This document shows positions 16,906 through 26,051 of a DNA stretch of 51,088 nt, piece by piece (the first letter of the stretch is position 1; every line of letters starts with the position of its first letter). This stretch comes from Leisingera sp. ANG-M1 (GTDB taxonomy: Bacteria; Pseudomonadota; Alphaproteobacteria; Rhodobacterales; Rhodobacteraceae). Location of the stretch: NCBI RefSeq assembly GCF_000813745.1, contig NZ_JWLC01000016.1, positions 27,646-78,733 of the forward strand, given 5' to 3'. The translations under genes and the position numbers were made by a program. The notes beneath the pieces were generated by a model. The model searched no databases, was not told where the DNA came from, and was given only the letters and a program-made list of their open reading frames with translations.

Positions 16906-19220
16906 CCGACACGACCCAACCCCCGCCCCGCTCAAAGCCCGCCTCCGGCAAGAAACCGGTGCTGCGGGCTGTGCCCGTTTCCAGCACCCCCGGCGCCCTG
17001 CCAGAGGTGAAACCAGCGGCCAACACCCCCTCCCCTGCTCCGCGGCCGGAACCCGAGGCCGCGGCAAAGCCGAAACAGCAGGAGCCGCAGCCCGAAGTCG
17101 GCTCGCTGCTGGAGGGCGCTGCCGCGCGGATCCAGCACCGCGCCAGCCTGATTGCCACCTTGGCCGCCCTGAAGGGCAGCGAAGTGCCGGTCAGCGACAT
17201 TGCCGCCTTCCTGTGGAGCGAAACCCCGGGTGACCTGTCGCTGCATTCCCTGGCCAAAGCGGTGCATACCGCCGGGCTGCAGCCGAAGATCCTCGAAAAG
17301 CAAACACTGAACCCGGCCCTGTGGCCGGCTTTGGCGGTCATGTCCGGCGGCCAATGCGTGCTGGTTCTGAGCCAGACCGAGGACGTGCTGACCATTTACG
17401 ACACCTCCTGTGCAGATAACCGCACCGAGGTTCCCGTTGGCGAGTTCGCCCCCTACTTCACCGGCACCGTGCTGTCGGCCCGCCCGTCGCTCAAGCAGAT
17501 GGCGGCCAAGCACACACCGCAGATCGATCCGGGCCACTGGTTCTGGAGCGAGTTTCCCAAGTACCGCCGCCAAGTTGGCGAGATCATGCTGGGCTCGCTG
17601 GTGGCCAATATCCTTGCAGTCTCGGTGGCGCTGTTCTCCCTGCAGGTCTACGACCGGGTGGTGCCGCACCAATCTCATGCGACGCTGTGGGTGCTGGCCG
17701 TCGGCGCCTTCCTGGCAATTGCGCTGGAGGCGATGCTGAAGCTGGCCCGTGCGCGCCTCACTGATGCTTCCGGACGCCAGATCGAACTCTCGGTTCAGCA
17801 CAATCTGATGCGCCGCCTGATCGGCATGCGTTCGGACAAGAAACCTTTGCCGCCCTCGGGCCTGTTTGCTGCCATGCGGGATTTCAGCTCGGTGCGGGAG
17901 TTCTTTACCTCCTCAACTATTTCCACGCTCGCGGATATTCCCTTTATCGCCGTCTTCCTGCTGCTGGTCGCCTCGATTGCTGGGCCAGTGGTCTGGGTGA
18001 TTGTGGCCGGCGGCATCCTGATGCTGCTGCCTGCATACTTCATGCAGAAGAAGATGATCGCTCTGACCCGGCAGACGCAGGGCGCGAATGCCAAGGCCGG
18101 CCGTCTGCTGCATGAGGTGGTAACCGAGCTCGACACTGTGAAAACCCAGCGCGGCGAGGAACGGGTACTGCGGCTGTGGGACGAGCTGAACACGCTGTCC
18201 TCACACTCCGCGACCGAGCAGCGCAAACTGTCCAGCGCCCTCACCTACTGGTCGCAGGGCGTGCAGCAGGCGACCTATATCACTGCCGTTGTGCTGGGCA
18301 CGCTGCTGGTGTTTGCCGGCGAGTTCACGGTCGGCACCATCATCGCCACCGGCATTCTGACCAGCCGGACGCTCGCACCGCTGACCCAGTTTGCCGCGAC
18401 CCTGGCACGCTGGAGCAACGTCAAGGCGGCACTCGAGGGGCTGGACGCCATCGCGCAGGCGCCGCAGGAGAAGGAACAGGAACGCACCTACCTGCGCCGC
18501 CAGAAGCTGGAAGGCCGGTTTGAGCTGCGCGAGATCATGTTCCGCTATGACGATGACGCCGCCCCGACCGTGGATGTGCAGGGCGTGGCCATCACTCCAG
18601 GCCAGAAGGTTGCCGTGCTGGGCGTCAACGGCTCTGGCAAGTCCACTTTGCTGAAACTTCTGTCGGGCCTCTACGCGCCGGACCGCGGCCGCATCATGCT
18701 GGACGGTACCGATATGGCCCAGATCGATCCGCGCGATCTGCGCGCGGGCATCGGCTACCTCAGCCAGGACGTACGGCTGTTTGCCGGCTCCTTGCGCGAC
18801 AACCTGAACCTAAACCAGCTGGAGCGCGACGACGAACGGCTGATGGAGGCGCTGGAATTCGCTGGCCTCGGCGCCCATGTGCGCAGCCACCACAAGGGGC
18901 TGGACCTGGAGATCAGCGATGGCGGCCACGGGCTGTCGATCGGCCAGCGCCAGTCGATCGGCTGGGCGCGGCTGTGGCTGCAGAACCCCTCGGTCGTGCT
19001 GCTGGACGAGCCCACCGCCGCCTTGGACCAGACCCTGGAACGCACCCTGGTCAGCCGCCTGGAAAGCTGGCTTGAGGGCCGCACCGCTGTGATCGCCACC
19101 CACCGGATGCCGATCCTGTCGCTGACCAACCGCACCCTGATCCTGCAGTCGGGCCGGATGGTGGTTGACGGGCCGCGTGACCAGGTTCTGGCGCATCTGG
19201 CAGCAGGAGACGGCAAATGA
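16902..19220 (+). CDS. Type I secretion ABC exporter (LapB/RtxB-like) with degenerate C39 domain
   Basis: A 772-residue inner membrane ABC exporter starting at a TTG that overlaps the stop of the channel gene. The first 65 residues are Pro/Lys/Ala-rich. Residues about 70-200 form a C39-peptidase-like domain without the catalytic Cys (LIATLAALKGSEVPVSDIAAFLW), a docking rather than cleaving domain. The transmembrane region follows (about 225-520), then the ATPase with Walker A GVNGSGKST, signature LSIGQRQSIGWARLWL and Walker B VVLLDEPTAALDQ. The architecture equals exporters of giant adhesins and RTX toxins lacking a leader peptide. Partners are the channel upstream and the adaptor downstream (ATGA overlap). 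Confidence 0.9.
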   Translation: MTDTTQPPPRSKPASGKKPVLRAVPVSSTPGALPEVKPAANTPSPAPRPEPEAAAKPKQQEPQPEVGSLLEGAAARIQHRASLIATLAALKGSEVPVSDIAAFLWSETPGDLSLHSLAKAVHTAGLQPKILEKQTLNPALWPALAVMSGGQCVLVLSQTEDVLTIYDTSCADNRTEVPVGEFAPYFTGTVLSARPSLKQMAAKHTPQIDPGHWFWSEFPKYRRQVGEIMLGSLVANILAVSVALFSLQVYDRVVPHQSHATLWVLAVGAFLAIALEAMLKLARARLTDASGRQIELSVQHNLMRRLIGMRSDKKPLPPSGLFAAMRDFSSVREFFTSSTISTLADIPFIAVFLLLVASIAGPVVWVIVAGGILMLLPAYFMQKKMIALTRQTQGANAKAGRLLHEVVTELDTVKTQRGEERVLRLWDELNTLSSHSATEQRKLSSALTYWSQGVQQATYITAVVLGTLLVFAGEFTVGTIIATGILTSRTLAPLTQFAATLARWSNVKAALEGLDAIAQAPQEKEQERTYLRRQKLEGRFELREIMFRYDDDAAPTVDVQGVAITPGQKVAVLGVNGSGKSTLLKLLSGLYAPDRGRIMLDGTDMAQIDPRDLRAGIGYLSQDVRLFAGSLRDNLNLNQLERDDERLMEALEFAGLGAHVRSHHKGLDLEISDGGHGLSIGQRQSIGWARLWLQNPSVVLLDEPTAALDQTLERTLVSRLESWLEGRTAVIATHRMPILSLTNRTLILQSGRMVVDGPRDQVLAHLAAGDGK

Positions 19221-20395
19221 CCATGGCCTTGCATGACCCCTACGGCACCGCCGAAACACCGCGCAGCGCCAGCCGCATCATCTACCTGGCGCTGGCGGCG
19301 GTGCTGACCTTCCTGATCTGGGCGGCCTTTGCATCCATCGACGAAATTGTGCGCGGCGAGGGACAGGTGGTTTCCTCCTCCCGCGCCCAGATCGTGCAGA
19401 ACCTTGAGGGTGGCATTCTGGCCGAGCTGCACGTGCGCCAGGGCGATGTAGTGAGCGCGGGCCAGGTGCTGGCCAAGCTGCAGGATACCAAGTTCCGCAC
19501 CGCCGCGGATGAGCTGCAGAACCAGATCGACGCGCTGGAGATCAAGCGCCACCGGCTGGAAGCGCAGATGAAGGGCGCCTTTGAATTCGCCGTGCCGGAG
19601 ATGCTGGCGCAGCGCTCTCCCGGCATCCTGGCCTCCGAGCGCGGACTGCTCACTGCCCGGCAGACCGACTTTACCAGCCGCCGCGACAGCGCCCGCCAGA
19701 TCCTCGACCAGCTGAACGGCGAGCTGGCCAACATGGAACGGCTCTACAAGCAGAAGATCGTGGCGCTGATCGAGGTGAACAAGGCCCGCAAGGCCGCCAC
19801 CGATGCCCGCGCCAAATACAACGAGATCGGCACCCAGGCCGAACTGGAACAGGCCGAAGAATATTCCCAGACCCTGCGCGAGCTGACCACTTTGCGCCAG
19901 GAGCAGCGGCTGGCGGTGGACCAGCTGAACCGCACCATCATTACCTCCCCCATGGCCGGCATCGTCAACAGCCTGGCCGTCACCACCATCGGCGGCGTGA
20001 TCCGGCCCGGCGAGGAGATCCTGGAGATCATCCCGCTGGGCGAGGAGCTGTTTGTTGAAGCGCAGGTGAAGCCTGAGGACATTGCCAGCGTCCAGCCCGG
20101 CCAGGACGCCACGATCAAGCTCTCCGCCTATGATTACACCATCTATGGCTCCCTGCGCGGCAAGGTGGATTTCGTCTCCGCTGACACCTTTGAAGACGAA
20201 CGAAACCCGCGCGCCGAACCCTATTACCGGGTGACGGTGCGGGTGGACAAATCCGGGTTCACCGAACGCCAGCAGTCAATTGAAATCCGCCCGGGCATGC
20301 GCGCAACCGCAGAATTGCAAACCGGTGCAAAAACCGTTCTGCAATATCTGCTTAAGCCCTTGTACAAATCCCGCGAGGCGCTGCGCGAGCCGTAG
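19217..20395 (+). CDS. HlyD/LapC-type membrane fusion adaptor of the type I system
   Basis: A 392-residue periplasmic adaptor. One N-terminal transmembrane helix (IIYLALAAVLTFLIWAAFA, about 22-40) anchors it, followed by the lipoyl half-motif GQVVSSSRAQIVQNLEGGILAEL, a long coiled-coil hairpin (about 95-230) and a beta-barrel region (IITSPMAGIVNSLAVTTIGGVIRPGE). The C-terminal RPGMRATAELQTG is typical of the family. It links the ABC exporter to the outer membrane channel. The ATG overlaps the exporter stop in ATGA. It is the last gene of the adhesin operon. Confidence 0.92.
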   Translation: MTMALHDPYGTAETPRSASRIIYLALAAVLTFLIWAAFASIDEIVRGEGQVVSSSRAQIVQNLEGGILAELHVRQGDVVSAGQVLAKLQDTKFRTAADELQNQIDALEIKRHRLEAQMKGAFEFAVPEMLAQRSPGILASERGLLTARQTDFTSRRDSARQILDQLNGELANMERLYKQKIVALIEVNKARKAATDARAKYNEIGTQAELEQAEEYSQTLRELTTLRQEQRLAVDQLNRTIITSPMAGIVNSLAVTTIGGVIRPGEEILEIIPLGEELFVEAQVKPEDIASVQPGQDATIKLSAYDYTIYGSLRGKVDFVSADTFEDERNPRAEPYYRVTVRVDKSGFTERQQSIEIRPGMRATAELQTGAKTVLQYLLKPLYKSREALREP

Positions 20396-20410
20396 TCCCC
20401 AAAGGGACCC

Positions 20411-20448
20411 GCTGCCGGTCAGCAGCAGGCGAAGCGCCGGCCGGCAGC
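20411..20448. terminator. Candidate terminator between convergent adaptor and protease genes
   Basis: A perfect 8-bp stem, GCTGCCGG (20411-20418) with CCGGCAGC (20441-20448), fills the 64-bp convergent gap. The 22-base loop and absence of a T-run make it a weak call. Confidence 0.35.
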
Positions 20449-20459
20449 ACGCTGCAAGG

Positions 20460-21173
20460 CTAGCCTGCCCGGCGCAACAGATCACGCAGCGAAGCGTCCA
20501 GGGCCGTTCCGATCGATACCCGCCGGTTGCCCATTGCAGCCTTGGCCGAGATCACCGACACCAGCCGCGGCGGCAAGCCCGGGCGCATCTCCAGAACCGG
20601 CGAGCCCGAAGCTCCGAATTCCACCAGACAGGACATCACCACGGTCCGGCTCTGCCGCGCTAGAACGCTGCAAGAGTCTTTCAAGCGCTGCCGGGTGGCA
20701 TGGCGCCGGGTGTAGGACAGAACGCCCAGGACATCGCCGCGCTCGGCACCGTTCGACATGGTTAAGGGCTTAATCCGGCTTGGACTGATCGGCCGGTCCA
20801 ACTTCAGTACGGCAAGATCACTGCCGACCTGATGCGTGCCGGCCGGGCGGTACCGGTACTGCGGGTGCATCACCGCCTTCACCACTTGCCGCAAGGCAAC
20901 TGCCTGCCGCCCCGACAACCCGGCTTCGAACCAGATCGTGGCCGGATCAACCCGCGCCCCGGTCCGGGGATCAAACAGGCAATGCGCAGCCGTCAGCACC
21001 AAATCCGGTGCCACTAGCGCACCGGTACACATGTTCTTGTTAGAGATGTTCAGCCGCCCGACGGCCTCCCACCCCTTTATTGATTTGACGCCTGACCGCG
21101 CATCATCCGCGGCCGCGCCTATCGGCATGCCCCATGCAAGGCACGCCGCAATCGCAGCAATAAGAAGTCTCAT
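20460..21173 (-). CDS. Secreted trypsin-like serine protease (S1 family)
   Basis: A 237-residue protein with a cleavable signal peptide (MRLLIAAIAACLAWGMPIGAAA) and a chymotrypsin-fold protease domain. The triad is visible: His64 in LTAAHC, Asp119 in GSDLAVLKL, and Ser189 in FGASGSPVL (GxSGS, as in V8-like enzymes, rather than GDSGG). Cys pairs around the His (MCTGAL and AAHC) fit the usual disulfide. It likely acts in the periplasm or outside the cell; a substrate is unknown. It faces the adhesin export operon tail-to-tail, so co-function is only a possibility. Confidence 0.87.
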   Translation of the reverse strand: MRLLIAAIAACLAWGMPIGAAADDARSGVKSIKGWEAVGRLNISNKNMCTGALVAPDLVLTAAHCLFDPRTGARVDPATIWFEAGLSGRQAVALRQVVKAVMHPQYRYRPAGTHQVGSDLAVLKLDRPISPSRIKPLTMSNGAERGDVLGVLSYTRRHATRQRLKDSCSVLARQSRTVVMSCLVEFGASGSPVLEMRPGLPPRLVSVISAKAAMGNRRVSIGTALDASLRDLLRRAG

Positions 21174-21755
21174 TACCCACTCCAGCTTCCCACAAAAGCA
21201 TCGTTATTCAGGCGTGCGGCTGGAATGAGGCCCAATATTGCCAGGCAGAGACGAATCTATGGACAGAATGTGGCAGCGTTAACAATTCTCTAACCCCCCG
21301 GTTATTGATGCTTAACCATGGCAAAAAAAGCCCTCGCATTGCCAGAGAAACCGGAACGGTCGCGGGCATTTTCTGGAAAATCACCTAAAATCAGGCAGAT
21401 TTTGCGGAAGCCCCGGCGCAGAAGCCGGTTGGTCCGGCAACCGCAGCACCGATTCGCCCCCTCTCCCAGGCCCGGAAACGGCAGCTTGGACCGCCGGATG
21501 CCCTGCCAGGCCAATGCCGCCGGGGGCCTTTTGCCCGTGCCTAAATGGTTAAGAAGAAGGCACCCGTACGGGCGGCGGCTGCACGCACCTGCCGGCACTT
21601 TGGGCGCGGCGGCAAAGAAACAATCAAAAATCTATCGAAAAAGCGCAGGCGTGTTAACCGATCAAAAATCCATCTGACGTTGTATCGGGCAGGACGTGCA
21701 CCCACGGATACCCCGTTGGCGCGGCCCGCCGGAGGCCATTCCGCAGGAGGTTAAG
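21174..21755. other. Divergent intergenic region with a CtrA-like box
   Basis: This 582-bp gap lies between the protease (minus) and the chemotaxis receptor (plus). TTAA at 21279-21282, seven bases, then CTAAC at 21290-21294 is one mismatch from the CtrA consensus TTAA-N7-TTAAC; a further TTAACCAT is at 21312-21319. A 119-codon Arg/Lys/Pro-rich frame (21318-21677) has no ribosome site and is probably not a gene. No RNA gene was recognised. Confidence 0.35.
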
Positions 21756-24131
21756 TTGACGCTTTTCAAATCTCTGAAGCTCGCCCAGAAGCTGCCGCTG
21801 CTGATTGTCAGCACTGCGCTTGTCATGACCGTCATTCTGATTGCGGTCAGCACGAATTACTTCCGGCGCGGTGTACTGCACGATGCTGAAGTCTTTATGC
21901 AATCGCTCGTGCGCGACCGGGAGCTGGCATTGCAGTCCTATCTCGAAGGCATTGATGCTGCGATTTTGACCATTGCCTCGGTACCCTCGACAGCCAAAGC
22001 CATGAAGGACCTTGGTGTAACATGGCAAACCCGAAGCGGAGCGGGCCAGTCCGAAGTGCAGAACCTGTCGATGTTCGCCTCCGCGGCCTCGCCCTATGAC
22101 ATTCACTTTGACCGCAACCACCCGGCTTTCCAGAAGATCATGGAACGGATGGGGTTCTATGATGTTTTCCTGATCAACCCTGACGGCGACGTGATTTTCT
22201 CTGTCACCAAAGAAGCGGACTATGCCACCAATATGGTCTCCGGCCCGTTCCGCGAGACCGGACTGGCCAAGGCCTTTCGGCTGGCGGCGGCCGGCGAGGC
22301 CGGACGTGTCTATTTTTCAGACATAGAAACCTACGGACCCAGCGCTGATGCGCCCGCCGCTTTTGCCGCGACACGCATCATTGACGAAAAGGGGCAGTAC
22401 GCCGGGGTTTTCGCCCTTCAAATTGCCATTGATGAGATCGCGAGGATCACCACTAACTTCGAAGGCGATCTCTCCACGCTCGACGTTTACCTGATCGGCG
22501 AGGACTATAAGGCGCGCACGCCATCGCGGCTGGAAGACGGGCACGGTGTGCTCGAAGAACTGCCTCATCTTCCCTACATCGAGACTGCATTCTCCGCACC
22601 AGCACAGGACGCAGGCTCCGCCCGCCACGGAGATCATGCAGAGATATTCCACCCGGCTGTAGAAAAGGCAGATGGCCGGACCGTGGCGGCGGTCACCGGA
22701 CCGGTCAGCTTCCGCGGCATCAGTTGGGCAGTGGTTGCAGAGCTGGACCGCGAGGAAATCCTGGCTCCAGCGGTCCGCCAGCGCCAGATCATGCTGCTGG
22801 TCTCCTTGTCCTGCGCAGCTCTGGTCTCTTTCCTAGGCTGGTTGTTTGCCCGTTCTGTCACCAGGCCGATTGACCGCATCTGCGCCAATATGGAGGCTGT
22901 CTCCTCCGGCGACTTGAACGTCCATATCGACGCCGCGTCCAGGCGCGATGAAATCGGCAAAATCGGCAAAACCCTGGTCTCGATGCAGGCCGATCTGAAG
23001 CAGGCACGGCTGGCAGAAGAGCGCAGGGACGAGCTGCAACGGCAGCAGCAGTTCGTCGTTGAAAGCCTGAGCGCCGGCCTGGTGCGGCTGTCGGCCGGGG
23101 ACTTTTCCCAGCCGATCACAGAGGCGTTCCCCAAAGACCATGAACAGCTCCGGCACGATTACAACCTGACCCTGGAGACCTTGAACGAAACCGTGCAGCA
23201 AGTGGTGGAGGCCGCAGCAAGCATTCGCAATGGCGCGGCCGAGATCAGCCAGGCTTCGGACGATCTCTCGCACCGGACCGAAAGCCAGGCGGCCACTCTG
23301 GAACAGACCGCCGCAGCACTGGATGAGCTGACTGCTTCGGTTACCGAGGCTGCTGAAGGCGCCCGCAGCGTCGAGGCCACCATGGAAGAAGCCCGTACCG
23401 AGGCCCAGTCCAGCGACGTAGTGGTGCAAAGCGCGGTCTCGGCGATGACCGAGATCGAGCAGAGCTCGAACCATATCAGCCAGATCATCAGCGTGATCGA
23501 CGACATCGCCTTCCAGACCAACCTGCTGGCGCTCAATGCCGGCGTCGAGGCGGCGCGGGCGGGCGAAGCCGGCAAGGGCTTTGCAGTGGTCGCCAGCGAA
23601 GTGCGCGCTTTGGCACAGCGCTCCTCCGATGCGGCGATGGAGATCAAGACGCTGATCGGCGACAGCTCCAAGCAGGTGGAGCGCGGCGTCGATCTGGTCG
23701 GCAAGGCCGGCGGCGCGCTGCAGAGCATCGTCGAGCAGGTCACCCATATTTCGCAGCTGGTCTCCGGCATCGCCGAAGGCGCTGCGCGGCAGTCGACCGG
23801 ATTGAACGAGATAAATTCCGGTGTCACTCAGCTGGACCAGGTCACGCAGCAGAATGCGGCCATGGTCGAGCAGGCCACCGCTGCGGGGCATATGCTGAAC
23901 TCCGACGCGGGAAAGCTGGCGGAACTGGTTTCGCATTTCACGATCCAGACGCAGTCAGATGCCGCAAAAGGCTCGGAAACCGCGCGGGAGACTGCTGGAA
24001 AGCACAGCCCAGCAGACAGTTCGCCCGGAGGCCAGGGGCCCGGAACCTGGGAGAACCCGGCTGATGAACCTTCAGATCACCCGCCCGCGGCCACGGGTAC
24101 CGAAGGCGTGGTCAAATGGGAGGATTTCTGA
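21756..24131 (+). CDS. Methyl-accepting chemotaxis protein with periplasmic sensor
   Basis: A 791-residue receptor. I choose the TTG at 21756 because AGGAGG (21745-21750) lies five bases ahead; an in-frame ATG 20 codons upstream has no ribosome site. Order: TM1 (about 11-33), a 300-residue periplasmic region with dCache-type features (VFLINPDGDVIFSV, DEKGQYAGVFALQIAIDEI), TM2 (about 345-368), HAMP (RSVTRPIDRICANMEAVSSGDL), then the signalling domain with methylation helices (HRTESQAATLEQTAAALDEL) and the conserved hairpin IDDIAFQTNLLALNAGVEAARAGEAGKGF. The C-terminal KWEDF resembles the NWETF tether for CheR/CheB after a disordered linker. Ligand unknown; no che genes adjoin. Confidence 0.92.
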   Translation: MTLFKSLKLAQKLPLLIVSTALVMTVILIAVSTNYFRRGVLHDAEVFMQSLVRDRELALQSYLEGIDAAILTIASVPSTAKAMKDLGVTWQTRSGAGQSEVQNLSMFASAASPYDIHFDRNHPAFQKIMERMGFYDVFLINPDGDVIFSVTKEADYATNMVSGPFRETGLAKAFRLAAAGEAGRVYFSDIETYGPSADAPAAFAATRIIDEKGQYAGVFALQIAIDEIARITTNFEGDLSTLDVYLIGEDYKARTPSRLEDGHGVLEELPHLPYIETAFSAPAQDAGSARHGDHAEIFHPAVEKADGRTVAAVTGPVSFRGISWAVVAELDREEILAPAVRQRQIMLLVSLSCAALVSFLGWLFARSVTRPIDRICANMEAVSSGDLNVHIDAASRRDEIGKIGKTLVSMQADLKQARLAEERRDELQRQQQFVVESLSAGLVRLSAGDFSQPITEAFPKDHEQLRHDYNLTLETLNETVQQVVEAAASIRNGAAEISQASDDLSHRTESQAATLEQTAAALDELTASVTEAAEGARSVEATMEEARTEAQSSDVVVQSAVSAMTEIEQSSNHISQIISVIDDIAFQTNLLALNAGVEAARAGEAGKGFAVVASEVRALAQRSSDAAMEIKTLIGDSSKQVERGVDLVGKAGGALQSIVEQVTHISQLVSGIAEGAARQSTGLNEINSGVTQLDQVTQQNAAMVEQATAAGHMLNSDAGKLAELVSHFTIQTQSDAAKGSETARETAGKHSPADSSPGGQGPGTWENPADEPSDHPPAATGTEGVVKWEDF

Positions 24132-24365
24132 GCTGGTCGCGCAGTGGAGCTTGGCACAAGCAAGCTTGTTGGCAGCCGGGACCAGTCCCACCCGGATCGG
24201 CGGTCTGTCTGCCACGTGCCCGCCGCGGTTTTCTAAACAGTAAGGCCGCTCGTTGGCGCCCTGCGCGCCCAGGTGTGCCGCTGCCCCGCCAGCTGCACCA
24301 AACGCCATTTCCCTTTCACCCAGGGCCGGCGGCAAGTGGGCCGCACTGTGCAATGGCAGGCCGGT

Positions 24366-25118
24366 TCAGATCAACCCGCCGTTCACATGGATGATCTGCC
24401 CCGTAATGTAGGCTGCATCCGGGCCTAATAGGAACGCAATGGTGCCGGCAACGTCTTCCGGTAATCCTAGGCGGGACAAGGGTATGCGGGTCTCAATCTG
24501 CTGCAAGGCAGCGTCATCAATCCCGTCAGCCGTGCCCGCATCCTTGCGGATATAGCCGGGAACCACGCAGTTGACCGTGATACCGTCCTTGGCCAGCGCC
24601 AGCGACAGGCTGCGCACTGCGGTTTCCACGGCACCCTTGGACGCGGCGGAAGCGGGGAATTGCGGCATGTCGGTACGGAAGACATGCGCAGTGAAACTGC
24701 TGACACCGACAATCCTGCCCTGGCCGGACTCCGACAGCAGCGGCTGGCCGGCCTGAGCAAGCTCAAAGAAGCTTTGACTGTTACCTTGAAAGGCATAGGC
24801 AATGTCTGCAGGCGTCATATCCTCCAGCGGAATCAAAAGCGGAAAGCCCGCATTGGCGACCAGCGCATCCAGCACGCCAAACCGCTCCTGATGAGCTTTC
24901 ACCGCTGCTCTGCCCGCTCCGGCTTCCGCGAGGTCTCCGAGGACGGTTCCAACCTCCGCCCCCTTGGCGCGGGCCTGCTCCGCCACCGCCTGCAGCCGGT
25001 CCGCTGAGCGGCGGGTGTGCAGTGTCAGCCGCGCGCCGGGCTGTGCCAGCCGCAAAGCCAGCGCCGCTCCGATACCCGAAGCAGCACCGGTCACCAAGGC
25101 AGCTGTTCCATCACTCAT
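24366..25118 (-). CDS. SDR-fold oxidoreductase lacking the catalytic tyrosine
   Basis: A 250-residue short-chain dehydrogenase/reductase with the cofactor motif TGAASGIG, NAG as ANAGFP, and the active-site serine region GVSSFTAH. In the YxxxK position the sequence reads FPASAASKG: the Lys is present, but the Tyr is Ser. The surrounding frame is intact, so this is a substitution, not a frameshift. Members without the Tyr are usually inactive or altered as reductases. Last gene of the 17-gene operon, its ATG overlapping the LysR stop in ATGA. Whether it has a binding or modified catalytic role is unknown. Confidence 0.85.
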   Translation of the reverse strand: MSDGTAALVTGAASGIGAALALRLAQPGARLTLHTRRSADRLQAVAEQARAKGAEVGTVLGDLAEAGAGRAAVKAHQERFGVLDALVANAGFPLLIPLEDMTPADIAYAFQGNSQSFFELAQAGQPLLSESGQGRIVGVSSFTAHVFRTDMPQFPASAASKGAVETAVRSLSLALAKDGITVNCVVPGYIRKDAGTADGIDDAALQQIETRIPLSRLGLPEDVAGTIAFLLGPDAAYITGQIIHVNGGLI

Positions 25119-26032
25119 GCGGGTGTCTCCTCCCAGTCCTGATCAGTGACCCAGTCACAAAAATTGCCGACCCCGGTGACCCGCCGGTGCGCCCGCGGCA
25201 GCACCAGATAAAAGCCGGGGATCTGCTCCGGCGGCATTGCCAGCAAAGTCTCCATTCCCAGCGGCGCCACAAGGTCGCCGGCCCGGATATCCCGATCGGC
25301 ATCGGCGCGCGAGATCAGACCGACGCCCATGCCCGACAGCGTCGCCCGGCGCATGGTGGCAGCATCGTGAAAGGCGATTTCCGAGGCGTCTTCGGCGGCT
25401 TCCACCCCAAAGAACCGCAGAATGTCCTGCCACAGGGAATTCTGCAGCACCGGATGCAGCAGGGTCTCGTTCAACAGGTCTGCCGGTGCCTTGATCCGCG
25501 CCGCGACCTCCTGAGTGCAGCAGATCACCTTGTGATCCTTGAGCAGAAGCGTGGTGTCCAGATCACCCCAGCCGCCATAGCCCCATTGCACCGCAACATC
25601 GATGTCGTCGCGGGTGAAGTCGGGCGTGTCGACCATTGTTGTCATCCGCAAGTCGCTTTGCGGCACGAATTCGCGGAACATCTCCAGCCGCGGCAACAGA
25701 TAGCGGGTGGCGAAATAGGGCGAGACGTTGAGGGTGATCCGGTCCTTGTACTTGCGGTTGGTGACCCGGCGCACGCCTTCGGCCAACTCCTCGAACCCGG
25801 CCTCGACATAGCGGGCCAGCAGGACCGCCGCCTCGGTCGGCTCAATCGAGCGGCCGCGGCGTTCGAACAGAGTGACCTGCAGCGTGTCCTCTAACAGCTT
25901 GATCTGCTGACTGACCGCCTGCGGCGTCACCAGCAACTCATCTGCAGCACTGCGGATCGAGCTGTGGCGCGCCGCTGCATGGAAGGCCTTGAGGGCATTC
26001 AGCGGCGGCAGTTTTAGGCGGCTTTGGTTCAT
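25115..26032 (-). CDS. LysR-type transcriptional regulator (GcvA-like)
   Basis: A 305-residue LysR family regulator: N-terminal winged helix-turn-helix (LNALKAFHAAARHSSIRSAADELLVTPQAVSQQIKLLEDTLQVTLFER) of the GcvA/AmpR-like subgroup, followed by the periplasmic-binding-fold effector domain. It lies inside the operon, 19 bases after the FAD oxidoreductase and overlapping the last SDR, so it is probably co-transcribed and autoregulated. It is the only regulator within the catabolic block and the obvious candidate to sense the pathway substrate or intermediate. TetR at 43070 is divergent from the first gene and could also act on it. Confidence 0.9.
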   Translation of the reverse strand: MNQSRLKLPPLNALKAFHAAARHSSIRSAADELLVTPQAVSQQIKLLEDTLQVTLFERRGRSIEPTEAAVLLARYVEAGFEELAEGVRRVTNRKYKDRITLNVSPYFATRYLLPRLEMFREFVPQSDLRMTTMVDTPDFTRDDIDVAVQWGYGGWGDLDTTLLLKDHKVICCTQEVAARIKAPADLLNETLLHPVLQNSLWQDILRFFGVEAAEDASEIAFHDAATMRRATLSGMGVGLISRADADRDIRAGDLVAPLGMETLLAMPPEQIPGFYLVLPRAHRRVTGVGNFCDWVTDQDWEETPA

Positions 26033-26051
26033 GGCACTCTGCGTAAGCGGA

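Noticed and set aside
21318..21677. A 119-codon basic frame before the chemoreceptor
   Set aside because: No ribosome site; Arg/Pro/Lys-rich composition is typical of non-coding GC-rich DNA.
24156..24169. ACAAGC-AA-GCTTGT inverted repeat after the chemoreceptor
   Set aside because: Arms only two bases apart cannot fold as a terminator, there is no T-run, and the site is too short to claim as an operator.
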